Shown here: positions 1-12,925 of the stretch, piece after piece
Layout: each line of letters starts with the position of its first letter
Numbering within the stretch: the stretch's first letter is position 1
Source of the DNA: Phoronis australis
Lineage: Eukaryota > Phoronida > Phoronidae
Length of the DNA stretch: 64,000 nt
NCBI GenBank assembly: GCA_002633005.1
Contig: NMRA01000196.1
Coordinates: 209,581 to 273,580, forward strand
Direction of reading: 5' to 3'
Translations under genes and position numbers: made by a program
Notes under the pieces: generated by a model
Databases searched by the model: none
What the model was told of the DNA's origin: nothing
Seen by the model: the letters and a program-made list of their open reading frames with translations, nothing else

Positions 1-1130
1 GAATGAAATCGTTGATAAACTTTAATGCAGGGCACACCTTACAGCCTCAACGATAGCGGTGTTGGTTATGGTCTTCATAGATATACCTTATTATGGACTA
101 ATGAGTTCATCAATGACAATAAACAGGAAGATAAAAGCAGGCGAGCTAAGCGAGAAAACGTATGCTCTTGGTCAGCGGCCATGGGTAAACTTTAGAAAAA
201 AACGGTTGCGGTCTACAGAATATGACCAACGCGTGAAACCAAAATGGGTGGAAAGAGGAAGTGCGACAATGAAAAAGATCTAACCAGGAGATCTTATAGA
301 GAATATGGTGTTAACAGTGTAGTACCTTTCGTTCTCCTTTCGTATTCTCTTCTATTATCACACTTTGTTTTACGCACTTTGACTACATAGTACACACTCT
401 AATCAGTCGGCTGTTTTACTCTTCCTGACTGGTTTCAAGTTGCGCAGTACACTTTTCAAATTGTATACTCTCAAGACACTAGTCGGCTGTTACCAGTTAC
501 ATACTGGCGTAGGCTCCAATTGGTCATTTTTAACAAAACAAATAACGTAGAAAATATATCTGAAACTAAATAAGGCGATCCAGATCCTCCCAAGGATACT
601 ATTGTTTCGTGAAATGAAGAATATAAATCGGTAAATAAAACAACAAAAATGGATCAACTGAAATTTGAAATTTTCGGAGGTAACAACTTCCTTTATCAAC
701 AAAAACAGAAATAAAGTAAAATCAAACACAAAATGTCATTTTCAAATTTCAGTTGATCCATTTTTGTTGTTTTATTTACCGATTTATATTTAACAAAACA
801 ACCACTTGTATGTACATAATTTACGTTGAGCTCTTTTCTTGTCGCTGCAATATTCTAATTAATACTTCGAAGACATGAAATTTAAAACCTGTGGAATTCG
901 TATGACTGTCATTGCAGTCGTCGTTAGGCCCCTGTCATATCAGAGTTATTCTCCCAACGTGCAAGTCTACAAATTACACCCATTCTGAGGTTGAAGCAGG
1001 TGTTTCTAAAGTTTAGTTTGGTCCTTATGTGGCATTGAATCATTGTGTCATAACTCCTGGGAGCGTCATGAAAACTACCTACGGTGTACATGTACATGAA
1101 AGTGTGAAAGGGCATGGCATTTTTACGTAC
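1..1130. other. Downstream flank or intron of the YeeE-like gene, no gene recognised
   Basis: No convincing terminal exon of the minus-strand YeeE-like gene could be placed here: I looked for a Gly-His-Gly segment on the minus strand and found none. Apart from the long hairpin at 620-790, the stretch shows nothing I can assign. A short open frame at 59-283 (plus) has no recognisable motif. Confidence 0.4.
620..790. repeat. Perfect 51-bp inverted repeat (foldback)
   Basis: Arm 620-670 is the exact reverse complement of 740-790, separated by a 69-nt loop. The arms are AT-rich and begin AATATAAATCGGT. A perfect 51-bp arm suggests a young foldback element or a recent inverted duplication. No flanking target-site duplication was certain. 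Confidence 0.85.
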
Positions 1131-4100
1131 GTTATGCAGCCAGCGCTCACCCTAGCTCCGGTTAGCATGAGAACTCCTCCCGACAAGGCTGCCGCTGGGT
1201 GGACACCTTCAGTGGTTGTAAACGAACCCGACAGTAACGACGATGTCAGCGCTCCAAGTAAAATGCCAAGGATATAAAACATCTGAAAGCCGAGGAAGTG
1301 CTACAAGTATACACTGACCGGTTTGTGAATATTTCTTTTAAATAAAACAACGATTTCAGACAATTTTAAAGCAATCAATTTCGTTTTCCGATAGCGAAGG
1401 AGCGTATCTTTGAGGATATACGTATGTAGACCCCTTGGAAAATGTCCAAATTTGGAACGCCGTATCTCAGAAATAACTGATCGGATTCACTAAACTTCAA
1501 TGCATAGTTCTCCAAAAAAGCTGCTGGGAATTGCTTCTCAAATGTACAACTTCTGTATGACGCGCTGTCAAACAAAATCCACCTTACGCCTACCTTTGAA
1601 ATGCGTTCTTGGCTGCATTGCAAAGGGGCGATGACCTTAATCTTAACTACAAGAGCAACGCGGAGCGTTGAACTGCGCCCACAAATGCACCCCAAACGGT
1701 GTGCTTCTAGTTTTGTTTATTTGTTTCATAAAAATGGTCACTAGAAGGCGCAAGAACGTCCAGTCGATCTGAAAACTGGACATGCCATCTCTTCTTTAAT
1801 AAAAACCTATTTAACGCAGTTTCTAAAAATCTGTCAAGGAACTTCAAAGAAACGAAGGGAAACGGAAAAACGAAATTACTACTATGGGGCACAGCGTTCG
1901 TTAGCTCCACCTGAAAGGGGTCGTCTTCCTTGTTAGCGTCATAGAAATAAAATTACTAAATTCAATAACGATCCTGCATTCGGTTTAGGAGACTAAGCTA
2001 TGGGCCCAAGACAAAAAAACTACCACTACGAGGTACCACAGTAGTCGAATTCGCTATCGTCAACCGTCCTCTTCACACTGAGAACATATATATGTATGCC
2101 AATTTTCAGTCGTCCTTAGAATGGTTTGCTTGATAGAGGGACGGACGCCAAAAACAGACTCGAAAACAACAAAAAGGCACTAGGTGGCGCAAAGTACCTC
2201 GGTTTCATCCGAAAACAAGAGGAAGATAGCATCATCTCACCAATAGATGCCTAAATTCCATTTTTTCTGAAAATCCGATGAAGACCTTTGAAGATACCGA
2301 GGCAAACCTAAAAAACTACTAGTAAAACCTATTTGTCAATTTTTAAGAAAATCCGCCAAGGATGAGCACTGTAACGTCAACATAAAACCATGAAAATTTT
2401 GAGATATCCAGTTGAGAAAACAGATCAAGTTTGAGTCTTATACTGGGATAAAAACTTTCAAAAATTAGTGACGTTGCGTACGCATCTCACGGACTTCTGC
2501 TTGGCTTGTGACGTTATCGTTATTCTAGCTAATTGGTGGCGTTTTGACCAGACAGCTCGCCATTGACGTCAGAACACCATCCCATACGTGTCACGGTGAC
2601 AAATCGAATCTTAAACCGCCTCTTTTTTAAAAGAAGGACTCTCAATGCGCTCACGGAGAGATTCCTTTACACCCCTTCTGAACCAGTCTTCCTCAAAGTC
2701 TAGGATAGTGACATCATATGTATTGAAATCATGTCCAGTGGCGCACAGGTGGCTAAAAATAGCCGAATCATAAGTGTCCCCGCAACTAGGACGACGATGT
2801 TGTAACAACTGTACGGATTTTTATGGACTATTTCGTTTCACCAACGTAACTGTCTGAGCTTTGGAGATCTTCACACTGGACTCCATAAACAACACATGAT
2901 TTATTACGCTTGGGGGTCTTGTCTTTGACTTAACCTGTTGGCTGCAGAGAGAATTAAACGGTTTGTGGATAATAGTTAAGGAAAGCATGGCAAAAAAACG
3001 TTACCGTCATATTTGCTTGTAACATTAGCGAACCACTGGTTGTACATGTACCATAGATTAAAGGTATATTAATACGTGTATATGGTTGCAATAAACATGC
3101 AATAAAGATTTGCTACATGTATAATGCGTCTTCGGTAAATTTCATAAACTACAATTTCTTGCTATTTTGTTCCCGAAAAGACGACCACGACCTACATATG
3201 ACGAGCACACGCCGGTTGATTTGCGTGTTGTAATTACACGTTCATTCGTTTTATGCCAACACTTGGTAATCACTGCACAGAAGCTTTTCTGTTGAAACTG
3301 AACCAAATAATTTTATATTTTTGCTCGTAGTTCTAAATCCCGGTACGTAAAGAGCACTGATAGACATTTTCTTGTTTTTTAGAATGAGACGGAATGATAT
3401 TTTGCGTGATGACAGAAATACGCAGAAGCGCTGGGCAGGGACTGATGAAATGCCAACAAACAAAATCAAGAGTCATTGCCAACACAAACGGGTCAACTCG
3501 AACCGAAAGCGACAACACTAAGGACCAGAAAATGAAAAACAATAAAGACAAATACTTTAGGAGAAAGTGTTCTAAGCGTTCCCAATGTTTTTGGTAATAG
3601 GAGCCTGATCGGAAATTCCCTGGTAAAAGGCCAAAAGCTTATCAATGGTGTGTTTTTATACCTTGCCTACAGCTCAGTGATTGAGTTTATATATGGCATT
3701 TTTAAAACACTGTCTTACCTGCCACCAGTTTTTGAAGCCCCACCTCATCTGTGCTAGCCGGGGGAACATACTTTGCAATTTCGTGGTAACAAGCCATTGC
3801 GAAACTATCGTGACATAAGACCTCGTGATTTCGAGAGTGTCCATTGTTGTGAAAGTCGTGAGCAGATGTAGCGCCCCCATAGTGCATCCTGCGGCGTAAA
3901 CCGGCCATACTTTCATGTGCAGTACGGTAGGGCTTGTTTTTGATAGTGTTGAATTAAATACCTGTGTAAACATTAGTGTTTGTATGGCAAGGTCATTGAA
4001 CAGGTTACCATGTAACAGTAGCGGAGATTTTTTTTTAAATTTGCCGTACTTCTGTTAGAAAGAAAGCAACAAAAATCCTAGTTCAAAAACACAAACTAGC

Positions 4101-7100
4101 ACTTCAGCATTTATAGGATCTCGTACCGATACTAAGTCATTTGTTTCTGTCAGATGAGATTCTTCTGTGTCTAACATTACAAAGAGTACAGTGTAGCCTT
4201 AAATTTCTCCAAAAAAGGAAATTTTCTTTTAGGCAGGGTTGGGTGTTGGGACATTGCTCTGAGTATTTGCATTTAAAGAGGCATGGAACGCGATAAACTG
4301 ACTAAATTGCGAATATTAAAAGTGGTTTTCTGCATAGGTCAACTGCTCGCCACAAGGAAAAGCGGTATGGCAAGAAATAGACGTAGTCCATTTCCTTTAT
4401 GGGAAATATGACCTTTGACCTCAAGCGACTTGATAAGCAATGCCAGAGAGTGTTTGCGCAAATTTATCGTACTTGGGAGGAAGATCAGAAACTCTGTGGT
4501 AATCACAGAGTTTTTTCTTCCCACGTATTTTAAAAATCGTGAATTTTGTGGCTTTTTCTGGAAATTTTCTCATTGCGAGATGGTATTTTCGTCAGGAATT
4601 GTTTAAAAGATATTTTTGACGAGCTTTCGCATGGTATGCCTCTTTAGGGTAGGTTGTCAATTATGATGTACAAACGTGATTCACTCACCACCTGAGAGTC
4701 CTGTCGGTCATATGTTTGCGGGTAGAACACCTCCATTGTGTAGACTGTTAATGACAGACATATGGCCATCGGACAAGCGAACAGTGCATACTGTAAGTTG
4801 AACTTCTGAAAAATTCTGCAATATAAACGTGTGGAAGGTGTGGCAAATGTATTTGTAAGGGCGACACGTCTTCCTGAAAATTTGGCTCGTTATCTCGTAC
4901 CATTTTTACAATAAGTAACATGTACATGTATATTCATTTATGTCGGCGGTAGTTTTACAAAGACTACCGTATTGCAAGCTTAGCTGAACATTTGTGATAG
5001 AAAAAAGCGGTTAATAACGATATTGTACTAACGTTTGGAAAACGAGACCACCCTCTGATTTGTCTAGACTTCCAAATTTGTCTAGCAACAGCGTGTAGAC
5101 GAGCGCTGCAAAAAGAGCTCCGACGATGGCGAAACCTGAAAGGAAATTTAATGGAAGTGGCGTGATCAGGGTCAGACTTACGTGCCACATTTGGAGTTTG
5201 TCTCAATACTCCGAACATTACGTAGATCAAATAGGTAAAAGAAATATTTAAAGGACATTCTTGTCATGCGTACGATTGCCTATCATGTAAATTATGTAGC
5301 AATTTACTCAACCATGCGATATGTACGTGTACATGTTTCAATCCTTCGGTACCATGGCACAAAATAAAGTCCTTCTCCAAAAGAAATCATTCAGGGCATC
5401 TAGAGGAAAAGATATTGTCAAACTAGAGCGATATTGATCGGCTAATCCAACTAAAGAATAGTACATGGACAATGGGCCGCCAACAGTGTGTAATTTCATT
5501 GCATGATTTCAAATCTGTGATCATGTGAACACCCCACTCTGACCACTGACCACAGCGTCTAAATGCGTTTTACTATCTTTACTTCCAAGAAGAACGCTGT
5601 ATGGGCAAAATCTCGTTCGAACAAAGAGCGTGGCATGGGCGCACCCGGGGGGGGGGAGGAGGGCTCGGGAAAATCGGGCAAAAAGGTCCGCATCAGCGAA
5701 ACAAGAAGTCCTAGTAAACGAGACAGAAGTCCACCAAGTCCACAGGAATCGTGCGCGGATGCACAATTAGTTGGCCTGATCCTGGTGGCCCGTTTTTTGG
5801 TCCTCGTTGATTTTTTTCAATAAAAGGTCCGTATACCGAAAAATTCGAGCCTCCTTATACTTTGGGCTGGGTTCGCGCATGCGTGGTGCTAAAAGGTTGC
5901 ACTGCATGAAATAACAAGTCACTAGGTGCTTTACCGCTAGGTGAATGTCTATATTGGGTGAATGCTGTGGCGTAATGGCGGGGATGTTATTTGACCAGTT
6001 TTTATTCGGATTTACCGATGAAAACAAAACGGCAATACTCAGTCTTTACTCTTTCTCAATGATGCTAAATTGCAGCCAGCACAGCAGCTTGCCATGTGAT
6101 AAAAATCATAGCTCATATGATGTTTATTGCCAATACGGTGCTCATTTTGCTTGTACAAAAATCGCAGTGATATGGCATTTAGTCAACCAAAACGATCGAT
6201 TTTACTCACCTGTTATTTGCTTAAAATAATCGATAAGCACTTCTTCTTCTGCCCTTGATTATATGTTCAAACGAATGAATTTCCGCACTATGGCCCAAAC
6301 GACGCTTAAATTAGTTTTGAGAAAATCGTGCTACGAACTGCGCCGTGGAATAAAATTTGCGACTTACCACGTAAATTTGGGTTTATAATCTGTGAAGAAT
6401 CAGTAGCAGGATAATCACAAGGAGCTTTCTCGGTGCTCTCTAAAACTTCATATTCTCAAAGACCCTTAGTGTATGTATAGTTAATCATCTAATTCACAAG
6501 TCACGTCTTTAATTTATACCAGCAGCGTCATCAGATAGCTGTAAAGCCTTTGGTCGACTGGGTCCAGTACCTTTTGCGGCGTCTGCCCACCGACTTGAAG
6601 CAAAGTTAATGAAAAGTTTTGATTACAACTACTCCGAGTTGATAACCACGAACACACAAATGGAAAGTGCAGACCTAATATAGGATGCAAGGGCGCGAAA
6701 GCATGCGTCTTCGGGAAAGCAGTACAGACTCAAAGTAGAGGAAACGAGAGCTTGGGAATAGGAAACAAGTGGTTCAGTTAAGCACGCGGCTGAGAAAGTA
6801 TTACTTATGTTGAGTATATAAATACGCCATTCTACTTCAAGCAACCGATTGATGAACATGCCACCACTGATTCCACGTCATTGATTTTAAATTTGGCTTA
6901 TTCTTAAATGGAATCCTGAATCTCTTCGGACGGTAGGAACCGATTACTGACGTGGCAAAAGGAACTTTAAGTCAAATTTCTGAGATTTATTTCTTGTTTT
7001 TAATCATTCCGTCGTAAAATAGGTGATTTCATGATTTCGTCCACCTGAACCGTTCAGTTTTTGGCTTTTGCTGATTAACTCGTCTCTTGTTAAATTCCGA

Positions 7101-10100
7101 TAGAACGTTCAAGTTGCCAAGAATGTCTCATTGGACAAATGCATTGATGATTTTTATCCTTTTTCTCATTTTTTTAAATTAAAAACAAAAACAAGAACTA
7201 TACTTACTTTAGAGTAGTTTGATATTGATCGAATGCTTACTTGAATTGGTCACGCCCGTTGCCACTTGGATCAATGCGAGGCTGGGACACTAAATAAGTC
7301 AAACACAGAAGATTTTTAGTTGGTGTGTATGTTTTGAAATCCAGTGCTGCATTTAAATAACTAGGCGTGAACAATTGTCCTATTAGAAGCTGAAAATATA
7401 GAAAATTCTGTTAGCCAGTATGCCAGGCATGGCAAAAAACAAGTGAAGGCAAAACATAGGTTTACAAATGGAAAATTAAACTGTAAACTTTTGTGATTGT
7501 TCACCGTTTCACAATAATTCACAGATGACGACGTGGCTCGCGGAGGTGACTAACAAATGTCAGTTAAAAATTTAAGTTGCAGTATCCCAAAGAGTGCCAC
7601 GCGACCGACCAAATATCGTTTGGCGGTCACGGTCACATGTCAAATTTGTAGTTTCTCTTCTGTCTGAGCGCTATCTACTCGTGGTAGTAAACATTTTCGA
7701 TGTAGTAATGATTTGCATCATAGCGAAAAGTCGCGTTCAGTGCTCTTTTGACAACTGCTATTTTGCTTCATGCAATAGCGTCACTATAGATACGAATGAC
7801 GAAGAAATCTTAACCTTACGTAAAATTTAAAGTAATGTGCAGTAGATGTAGCTATTCAATGGTAGATTAGGTGAAATATTACCGATCCAGAGATAACCAT
7901 GCCAACCCCAAGAATGAACGGTCCAAGAAAACTTTGGAACGCTCCCTTTCCAGTGAAATTCGAGGCAAAGTTGTCGACAAGGGCAAAAAAGGATGACTTG
8001 GCCGCCGGGATGAGTGACGCCACGCACAGGATAACCTGAGCTAAGAAAACAAAGAAACTGAAAAGTGTGGTTTCGAAAGTTGTTGTTAGTTGCAGTTGTT
8101 ACTTTTTAAAAATAGTCAATTTTTAATTAATTTGTAACATTGACAATAGTTTCAAACCCATTGGTGACTAGATCGATTATACCAAGCCAAGAACACTCTC
8201 CAACTGCCTTATGTTTAGTTTTCACGCAATAGTTGTCGGTAAATTAATGTAATACGGCAAAGTAGAAGTTTGGTGTAATCGCAGTTTAGTGTACAAATAA
8301 CACTGGTGCTCAGCGTTAACTCAGCTACCCTCTAAAGTGTTACACATCAAACTCGAAGTGACTGAGTGTAAATGTTATAGTGTAGCACCCGTTCAACAAT
8401 AACTCTGGCAAGGGGTTTGTTTACACCAAATTCTAGTCTACTTACTAGCGCGACGTTTCGAGCAGTCGCTTCTAGGACCATTTCCTGGACAGGTGGAACA
8501 GCGTTAGTAGAAGAACGGGCTTGGGTGTCTGTTACACTAGTGGTGGGTACTTGGGTTGTGTTTTTCTTGGTTCACGGCAGGTTTTGAACCTGTCAGTCCA
8601 AAGATAAGTTCTACGAGCAGACCTAGAGAATGCCAAAGGGTTCACTACCATAACCAACCTTAGCTAACCAGTACATGGGCAAGCTTGAGCAAACAGCCCT
8701 CTCGGGTCAACCAGTAAGCTACATCACTAATAATGGACAGGATAGAAGACCCTACGCAACACACGACGTGCCTCCCATGTATACAGTGGTGTACCTGGAA
8801 TCGCTGAATAATAGGACTCATGTGCTAAGAATTCAGAACAAGAACGTTATGCCGTAGCTTGGATATCGTGGGTCAACGGCTGACCAAAGCCTAACCAAGA
8901 CAGGCATGGGGGAAAACGTCGTTTATGACCCCGTACTGAATGTGGCAAATCCTAAATGTATATAGCGGTGAAAGACAGAAGTAACTGAAAATCAGGATTG
9001 TTGATCCCAAGAAATAGTTGGGAGAAAACAACAACTAATAGGGAGTACATGTATGATGCCAGGGCATGGTCAATACAGCAAGTACAGTACTAGGATAGCA
9101 TCCGAATATTTCACAGTCAAACAGGTTAGGACTAAAATAGCGAACGTAGAAGATATGCACATGAAGCTACACGACAATGTCTAAAATTAACCTCTCATGC
9201 AGCCAAGCGATAACATGGCCACCCCTCCTTAGGTAATAAAGAAGATATGGGTATAAAAATGTATCCAAGACTTTACGGATGATTCGGTTGAACTTACAGT
9301 CACAAGCCTCCAGGTTCAAACTCCGCCGTCCACTAGGAAAATATAATCCAAATGCCCAACCGTGAATGTTCCAGATACCCGTGCTCGTTCATCTAAGAAC
9401 TTTGTAACACAAGATGATACTAGGAGGAATAATCGACCGAAACGTCTTTCCAAGATAATCACGCTTATTAGTTAAAACTGATACGTCTAGGAGAATCAAC
9501 AAACCGTATATTTTATTAACAATGACATGAAAAAGGTTGCCTTTATCGTTAAGGTTAGTGTAAACAGTCTAATAGATTTTAGAAATGACGTGACTAATGC
9601 GTTGGAAAAGATACTCCACAATGAGTCAATGGCTTCTCTTTGTAGCACTGTGACCAAAACAAGGTTGGCATATTTACTTCAGGTGAAGAGAACAGAAAAA
9701 AATAACTACTTTACCTGCGGCAATGGACGTGAGATGAAGTTTCATTAGAAGGAAATTGGAGAAAGCAAACTGTTCTCTTATTGCTCGAGGTTTGTAAACT
9801 GTAAGAAACACACAATAGCCTTTGCTAATTGCATAGGTCGTGAGTTGGTTTCTACGACATCTGCTAGTGCTTTACATATACTCCAGGCACACCAGTTTGC
9901 AGTCAGACAGCTACATGTATGTATGATAAGAAAAACTATGTACCAAGGCTATCTTGAGTTACGTGGTAAAGTGTGGGACACTGCAGGAGCTCTTTCGGTG
10001 ATAGCTTGGTTAATCGTGTAATGGAGAGCCCGAAGTTCACTAGGTGTCGCAAGTGAAGCAAGAGACATTCGCATAGAAATTCTTGCATTCGTGTAAATTA

Positions 10101-10956
10101 CGTGAGCCCTTTTCACACGAACACCTGATGCTATAGTCGGTAAACCAGCCCTAAGCCCAAAATGAATTGGCTTTTTATGTCGGTAAACTGCTTTCTGCTC
10201 TCAGTTTATTCAGATGCCAAAACTACATGTACACTGTAGCAACACATAGTGAATGTCAATGCGCTACTTTACGTTTGCAGTGTACATTGCACATTTATGG
10301 AACTTCGATTTAGATTTGGTTTGGTTAAATTAAGGCAAAACCCCAGTCTTCTCAGAGCCAATCTTAAAAACCAAGTGTTAATGGCTTACAATAGGCTAAG
10401 AATGAGCTACCTGGCTAGGCATCGGTTCCCCTAATAGACCGTTCTGGACTCTGTACAAATACAAAATGTGCGAAAGAGTTAGCTACGAACTCAAACACTC
10501 CAGCCTGTGTAAACATAGACTATATACATGTATATGAAATCAGTGATCTATCTCAGAAAACGAGCAATATATACCTTTTGACTTTTCTGCGCAAAGACCG
10601 AATAGGAGACCTATAACACAGCTCAAAAGGAATAGTATTATTGACTTCCGCCAGTCTTTTGTAATGCGGCCAAACGCATTTTTCTCAATCTCAGAAAGCG
10701 AAGTTCTTTTATCTTCTTCTTCTTTCGGCAAGACAGTTTCTCCTGGTTTTGTAAGACTGCGGCTGCTAGCTTGGCACTTTATTTGATTCACCGGGTTAAG
10801 CGTCAGCTTGGAACATGCCCCTTTAATTAGACCCTTCTCCGGAGGGCACTTATGTTTACTCGCAATGTCCGGCAAAGACTTGAGGCCTCCGGCGAAATAC
10901 GTGCTTGATTTCGTCGCTTTCGAGGGTAGAGCGGGACTAATTTTGTTTTTAACCAT
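1131..10956 (-). CDS. YeeE/YedE-family (sulphur-transport domain, TsuA-like) membrane protein, 7 exons, 3' end missing
   Basis: Exons on the minus strand, in order: 10956-10575, 8040-7883, 7289-7241, 5135-5033, 4815-4689, 3961-3719 and 1282-1131. All junctions are GT-AG and every phase agrees, giving about 405 residues. The start is ATG at 10956 in context AAAATGG. Residues 1-102 are a charged, probably cytosolic extension. Hydrophobic segments follow from about residue 105 to the end. Family hallmarks are GMVISGSCPS (Cys181) across exons 2/3, SFAIVGALFAALVY (197-210), WPVYAAGCTMGALHL (about 292-306), SYVTIV (about 321-326), and GGVLMLTGARVSAGCIT with Cys403. In bacterial TsuA, conserved cysteines like these line a thiosulfate path; a role here in uptake of thiosulfate or a related sulphur compound is inference. 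The expected SGHG-type segment after Cys403 and a stop codon were not found, so the last exon(s) probably lie beyond the window start. The last donor could also be at 1126 instead of 1130. Membership of the family is fairly sure; substrate is unknown. Confidence 0.78.
1740..2400 (-). repeat. Degenerate tandem repeat, relative of the 57.8-58.5 kb array
   Basis: Several diverged units share the order 'aaaacctattt...tctgtcaaggaac...gaaac...cactaggnggc', seen near 1740-1910, 2010-2050, 2180-2290 and 2320-2400. The same series appears in reverse complement at about 57,830-58,500. This lies inside the largest intron (1283-3718) of the minus-strand YeeE-like gene. I see no coding capacity. Confidence 0.45.
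2611..2940 (-). pseudogene. Penelope-like retroelement fossil: GIY-YIG endonuclease domain
   Basis: Read on the minus strand, three short frames line up to a GIY-YIG C-terminal domain: CVVYGVQCE then SYVGETK (about 2905-2840), QHRRPSCG, SAIFSHLCATGH, and finally ILDFEEDWFRRGVKE (about 2720-2660) ending PSFKK. The order and the W-F-x-R-G-V-K-E signature are typical of the retroelement-encoded GIY-YIG domain of Penelope-like elements. There is a stop right after GETK and at least two frame breaks, and no reverse transcriptase was seen upstream, so it is a 5'-truncated dead copy. It sits in the intron between the last two recognised exons of the YeeE-like gene, on the same strand. Confidence 0.7.
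4276..4644. mobile_element. Tc1/mariner-type MITE with TA target site
   Basis: About 370 bp bounded by TA dinucleotides and terminal inverted repeats starting AAGAGGCAT (4276) and ending ATGCCTCTT (4644); similarity runs imperfectly for about 25 bp. An internal hairpin at 4474-4523 pairs TGGGAGGAAGA with its complement around AACTCTGTG/CACAGAGTT. There is no transposase. It lies in an intron of the YeeE-like gene. Confidence 0.65.
5630..5890 (+). repeat. Dispersed repeat, copy 1 (second copy at 18.3 kb)
   Basis: This shares with 18,335-18,600, in the same orientation, a G-rich block, then 'gggcaaaaaggtc', 'aacgagacaaaagtcca' and '(a)aaaattcgagcctcc', ending near 'gcgcatgcg'. Neither copy keeps an open frame, so it looks like a decayed interspersed repeat. 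Its boundaries are approximate. Confidence 0.5.
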
Positions 10957-11609
10957 TTTGCTTTTGAGGTAACCAGATGTTAAAATGTATAAAACTAAAC
11001 GTGTTGAAAATGTGCTAAGCGAGTTCTCACTTGCACTGCACGCGTGGACGCCGATTTTCTGAGTCAAAGTGATGTAAACTTAGATTCGAAAAATGCGAGA
11101 AGCGTTATGGTGTAACTTTTGTTTTTGTTGCATTTTCAAATATGATGAAGGATCGAGTTGGTTAACGAATCTTATATTGGGTTCTCTCACAATATTTTGC
11201 CCATATAAACTTATATGCAAATTATTAAACTACCTCTGCTTGAAACCCCTTTAATATATCCTGCACAAACAACTTCGACAATACTTTTAAAGCAGTTTTA
11301 TTTGCTATCACAACCTAAACAACAGACCAATTAGAAATTATGGTTCGCCAGATTTCTTGAGAACTTTTATCACAAAATACTCGTTCAAGATTCCATTGGG
11401 CAAATCAATCAAGACAGCTCTCTGTTTTAAACACCCTCTTCGGTTCTGCATAAGATAAACACCCCCCTCACTAACTTTCGATATATCACCAGAACACAAT
11501 TTTAGTTATTTATTTACTATAAAATGACTCCAGCTATTTTTCCTTAAAGCCCTTTTAAGTCACTATTGGTTTGCTGATTGCACAAGTTAATAAACGCATT
11601 ATGCCTCTC

Positions 11610-11745
11610 CCTACTCCTCTCCCCCTCCCTTCCTCCCTCCATCCCTCTCCCTCCCTCCATCCCTCTCCCTCCCTCCATCCCTCTCCCTCCCTCCATCCCT
11701 CTTCCTCCCTCCATCCCTCTCCCTCCCTCTCCCCCTCTCTCTAAC
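11610..11745. repeat. Pyrimidine-rich 18-bp minisatellite
   Basis: About six units of an 18-bp repeat (CTCCCTCCCTCCATCCCT) make a pure C/T tract on the plus strand, grading into CTCTCC. Any open frame through it (Pro-Ser-Ile-Pro repeats) is an artefact of the repeat. Such strand-asymmetric tracts can form triplex DNA. Confidence 0.85.
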
Positions 11746-12925
11746 CTCCCATCTTTCCCCGTTGGTCAAACCAAAACTTGTATCAAGCAAAATAGTAATT
11801 TACAATCCCACTTCAACTCTACTTTATTCTAAAATAAGACCCCGAATTTATATCACCAAAACTTTAAAATAGTAAAATAAGGACGCAAACCTATGCACAA
11901 AATGAAAAAGGCACCCATCTTCACACTACATACTAGACTGGTATACGGGTTGTCAGGAGTGGGGCATGTAAAGTCACCCTATCATTCTCACGCTGGCGTG
12001 TTTGTAACATATCACAGAACTTGACCGAGAAGCTTAAGTCAGCTTATTAGACAATTCACAGTCTGATATAAGTGTGAATCTGCAAACGAAGTACTAATTT
12101 GCAAACAATCCCAGTTCCCCCAGTGTGCCGGAAACCACCCGAGAACCAGTTAACACTACAAGCTCGTCTAGTCTAGTTTTGCAAGACTAAATGCAAGAGA
12201 GTATGGTGATATTTCATCATGGCAGTCGAACACCCGATGACGGCAACTCAGATTCTAGCCTTGGTATAAAGCTGTATACTAATTAATATACAACTTTGCA
12301 CCGATGTGGGTAAAAAAGTGGCAAGATAAAATCTGACACAAAATTAGTGTCATTATAAACTATAGCCTTCCTTGAGTAAACTAAATTATTTAACGGTGTT
12401 GCAAAAATGGCGTTCTACCGTTATTCTGCTGCTAAAATTGTGGAGCGATCTTTAGCGACGGCTTTCGGCGCCATGAAATAATGCGTCACCTATTGGCCAG
12501 TTTCTTTTTCCGCAGATTCTTCAATCAACTGCTCTTTATTCACAAGGCTGCGTACACGTCACAACAATTTATCGGAACTGGTTTCACTTCATTATAAGTT
12601 TTTTTAGAATTTTGATATCGAAAAACCGAATTTGCTGCTGCCAAGCTATCGTCATCTCCCGAGAGATGTCGCAAAAAGTTAGTAAATGGCGCGTGCGCGT
12701 GACACTAGCGTATTGTTTTCAAAACGACGACATAATTTTCATTGTTAGAAAAAGCCGAGAGTTAGGCAAGAAAATGACGTTTTATTGCATTTTTTCACTT
12801 AAACGGCTGTAAAGGGCAAGGTGAGTGTCGGTTGATTCCCAGATTTTGCATGCACCCGGTCCGGTCTTTAGCTTTACATGTTGATACAAGTTTCACGGCG
12901 AGGTGACGAGCAGAACTACTTTGGC

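Noticed and set aside
6379-6400. 22-nt micro-exon between acceptor-like and donor-like sites on the minus strand
   Set aside because: It does not fit the phase or the family alignment; exon 3 joins exon 4 cleanly without it.
7241-7390. Longer exon 3 of the YeeE-like gene from the acceptor at about 7388
   Set aside because: Its frame reads through but breaks the family motif; the acceptor at 7290 gives SGSCPS and the correct phases on both sides.
11578-11832. Pro-Ser-Ile-Pro repeat protein
   Set aside because: Translation of the pyrimidine minisatellite.
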